Shown one piece after another: positions 61,444 through 64,000 of a stretch of 64,000 nt of DNA. Positions within the stretch are counted from its first letter, which is position 1. Every line of letters starts with the position of its first letter. Origin of the DNA: Ichthyocystis sparus (lineage in GTDB: Bacteria > Pseudomonadota > Gammaproteobacteria > Burkholderiales > 2013Ark19i); the NCBI RefSeq assembly GCF_900078755.1, contig NZ_FKIH01000001.1; one strand, 5' to 3'. The notes beneath the pieces are model-generated. The model worked only from the letters and a program-made list of their open reading frames with translations. It searched no databases and was not told where the DNA came from. The position numbers were made by a program, and so were the translations under genes.

Positions 61444-64000
61444 GTGAATTCCTTAACTGGAGCTGGAGCTGGAGCTGATCCCTTTAGTGATTATCATACT
61501 GATCAAAGTACAAGTGGTAGTTTGCAGCAAGTTCAGTCTCTTCCCGTTAGCGTAGTTGCTGGGGCTACCTGTGCTACTGCTTCAATTACTTCTTCTACCA
61601 CCTTACTAACACCGTTACCTCTATAGGTAAGGGCAAGAGTAGAAAGAGCAAGGGTTCTCCACCTAAGAGGGCTATTGCTTCTAAAACTATTACATCTGTG
61701 GTAAAAAAAATTGCTCCTGCTCCATTTGTTATTGCTCCAGCTGCTATTGTTTCAGTTACTCCTGCCTCAGTTACTTCTGCTCCAGTAGTGACTTGTCATC
61801 GTCCTGTTAGCCTCGCCTCCTTTGATACTCTAGATTATTGTGGTTTTAAGGTTTTGGCTTCAGATTTACTGGCTCTGTTTGCTATGGAAAATGATTTTTT
61901 ACGTGCTGTTGAGAAGAATGCTTCTGTAACTTTTAGAGCTTATATTTTGAAACATTTTTCTGTACATGGAATACTAAAAGAAAGCGAAATTTCTTTGTGC
62001 CGCCATGAATTGTTTGCTAACGCTTTAGGATATGCGGTTACTTTTTTTAATAGCGCATACCTTAAAAAGATTAGTTTTAAGGTTGAGTCTTCCTTGCTTC
62101 TCTCCAAAGGAGAGAGGAGGACCTTTAGATCTGAGGAAGTCACAGAATTTGTTAAAAAGTTTAGTGATAAGACAATTACTAAGGTTAATGAGTGTCTGTC
62201 ATATGTATGGAGTTGTGAGACTTCCAGTGACTCTTTGAATAGTATTTCTTCTGGAAAAACTGCAACTATCACTTCTTTCCCTGGATCATTAGCCAATGCT
62301 AATTTCACCTACGTTCCACCTTCCGTTAAATGTGTTAGCCTGCTAGGATTTACTGTACTTCCTGATGTTGATAGAACATTTAAGCGCATTATTTCTGAAA
62401 TTACTTTATCTGCTAAGCGTACTTATTCAGATATGGTAAGTAATGAATTATCCGTGAATATGACCAAGCTTACAGTAATTGAACGGTATATTTGGTGCCT
62501 AACTTATAAGCCATTGTACGAGACTAATGTCGTTGCTAGTTGTATTTTAGGTTATTACGCGAGGTGCCGTCCCGATTTTATTGGTTATCTTTCTAGTGTA
62601 CAGGTATTATTTGATCCTTCCAGACGTATATTAGCGCCATTGACTGGTCGTGGATTAAGGGATTTTTTGGTACGTGTAGATGATGCTGTTAGAGGCGCTA
62701 TACTATCTACTTTTAGGCTAGAGTGGAGTAGATCTACCGGAAGTGTTTTTACTGCTGTAGACGCTGAAGTGGAGTCATCGAGTACTCCTACTATTTGTGG
62801 AAGAGATTTTGTTAGCACTCAAAAAAATGCTGGAGTTCCTTTGTTGGCAATTTCAGCCTACAGTGGAATTATCGAAAAGAGAGGTTCTCTATCACAAACC
62901 GTTGGTGTTGGCTTTGCTAGTAGTTCTAGGTCTTCTCAGTCGATACCACAATTAGGATCTGAGACCAGTCATTCTTCCAGTGTGTTTACAGTTTGTGGTG
63001 ATTCTGGTTCTGCTTATATGCCTTCTGCTGAAGTTGTGCAGCGACCTACTGTGGCAACATTTATTGCTGGCTTCATCTGGTATTGCTTCTGCTGATGTTG
63101 TTTCTGTGATAGGAACTTCGGGCAGTGTAGATCATTCACCTTTATCTGGGTTAGAGGCACTTGGTTCTGGTATCGTTTTACCTACTAGATCAAATGTGTC
63201 TGGCTATGTTGCTCCGGATGTGTCTGAAGATGTGGTTGCATCTACCAGTTATGTTTCCTCGGGTGGGTCGGGAGATGAATCTCCTTTTGTTTCATCTCAA
63301 CTAGTTGCATTGGTTGGCGATGTTTATTCATCTTCCCCAGAGCAGTCTGTGTTGATTGGTGAAGTTGCTACATCGGATACGAGGGGTATTGCTACTTCTG
63401 AACCGGTGACTGCGGGATGTGAGATTGATTTACATTTAATTTTACGTGAATTGGGAATAGTTCCTGAAGACTTACCTAGTTCAGATGTGTCTTATGAGGG
63501 TACTGCATTTGCTGATCTTTTTCCCGTGTCTAGAAGTTCAGATGGTGGTGGAGATTCTTCAACTTTAACTGCACTTTTATCTTCTCCCTTATCTGAGGTT
63601 GCAGAATCGGATTCTTCCTTAGAGGATCATGAAATATCTGAGACGGTTGTTGTTACTTCAGTGTTGGGAAGTTTGGAGAGAGTAAATTCTCCATCTTTAT
63701 CTTTGTCTTTATCTGAGACGCTAGCGTTAGTTGCTGCTGCTTCAGAAGAATATGAGTCATCTTGGAGGGGGGTTACCTCTGTACCGGGAAGTTTAGGGGG
63801 ATTAGATTCTTTACCTCCTGTACTTTCGCCCGTACCTTTATCTGAGCCAGGGGTAGTGGTTGATATTTCTTCGTCTTCTGTACCTTTTACAGAACCTACT
63901 GCGCTGGTTAGGGAAGTTGGTTCACCTATAGCCAGTGCTGTTTCTTTATCGGAGGATTTAGTAGGTGGATTGAGTTCGTCTTCATCTGAGCAACCAATAA
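61444..64000 (+). pseudogene. Large Ser/Thr-rich hypothetical protein, family member 2, with two frameshifts (runs off the window)
   Basis: The gene starts with GTG at 61444 after AGAGGTTAG, matching the start of member 1 (T/S-G-T/A-G, then SLQQVQ). The first frame ends at the TAG at 61624-61626, just where member 1 continues with TS(V/I)GKG. From about 61612 the match goes on in the -1 frame: GKGKSRKSKGSPPKR, then PAPFVIAPAA and both conserved blocks (SFDTLDYCGF, HFSVHG, GERRTFRSEEV, RYIWCLTYKPLYET, LRDFLVRVDDAVR) until a stop at 63093-63095. The tail resumes in the original frame from about 63073 (SSGIASADVV, then GTSGSV) and stays open for more than 300 codons to the window end, Ser/Val/Glu-rich. 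The two shifts cancel. This could be a pseudogene, an assembly or base-call error, or an unusual expression mode. Confidence 0.78.

Noticed and set aside
61600..63100. Programmed ribosomal frameshifting in family member 2
   Set aside because: No slippery heptamer, no following stem and two opposite shifts in one gene; pseudogene or sequence error is simpler.

Overview
This 64 kb window looks like the chromosome of a host-dependent, AT-rich betaproteobacterium. The grounds are gene order. The blocks iscRSUA-hscBA-fdx-iscX, carA-carB with greA, tRNA-Leu-tig-clpP-clpX-lon-hupB-tRNA-Val-tRNA-Asp-ppiD, and ygfZ/mltG-tmk-holB-pilZ are all typical of Betaproteobacteria. Reduced intergenic control, frequent GTG/TTG starts, an IS remnant, decaying gene copies and large lineage-specific low-complexity proteins fit an intracellular lifestyle. 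The combination reminds me of the fish epitheliocystis agents (Candidatus Ichthyocystis), but that is an inference from memory, not something the sequence proves.

Layout. 1-260: the 3' end of an rRNA operon (5S rRNA, terminator) and tRNA-Arg(CCT). 784-4808: fbp-tkt-gapA, a central-carbon cluster. 4798-12156 (minus strand): the complete iron-sulfur cluster operon iscR-iscS-iscU-iscA-hscB-hscA-fdx-iscX, followed by an M61 peptidase. 12243-12889 is very AT-rich and empty. 12890-14774 (minus): methyltransferase-rnhA-dnaQ, divergent from gloB. 15751-21359: lysC-carA-carB, overlapping genes. 21361-22839 (minus): a nitronate monooxygenase-like gene and greA. 22.9-26.2 kb: an accessory pocket with an IS30-type transposase fragment, an unknown 333-aa protein and a degenerate squalene-synthase-like protein. 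26.4-35.1 kb: tRNA-Leu, trigger factor, ClpP, ClpX, Lon, HU, two tRNAs and PpiD, a protein quality-control block. 35.1-41.3 kb (minus): agcS-lplT-mfd. 41.4-46.3 kb: radA, then a decayed segmental duplication carrying a pseudo-radA 3' end and a truncated paralogue of a 600-aa unknown protein. 46.8-54.9 kb: typA, ygfZ, mltG-tmk-holB-pilZ and an RNase R family gene. 54.9-64.0 kb: an accessory region with long gene-free stretches and two tandem members of a large Ser/Thr/Val/Pro-rich protein family.

The main finding is this last family. The two members share a start region, a basic Gly/Lys/Arg patch and two conserved helical blocks, followed by long, repeat-built, acidic Ser-rich tails. The first (1027 aa) ends in a strongly basic tail that resembles a eukaryotic nuclear localisation signal. 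The second has two frameshifts, and its tail stays open to the window edge. I see no known domain in either. They are candidate secreted effectors in an expanding family. Other notable points are an IscR that has lost three of its four cluster ligands while its operon stays complete, and a duplicated radA-effector segment showing birth and decay of a gene copy.
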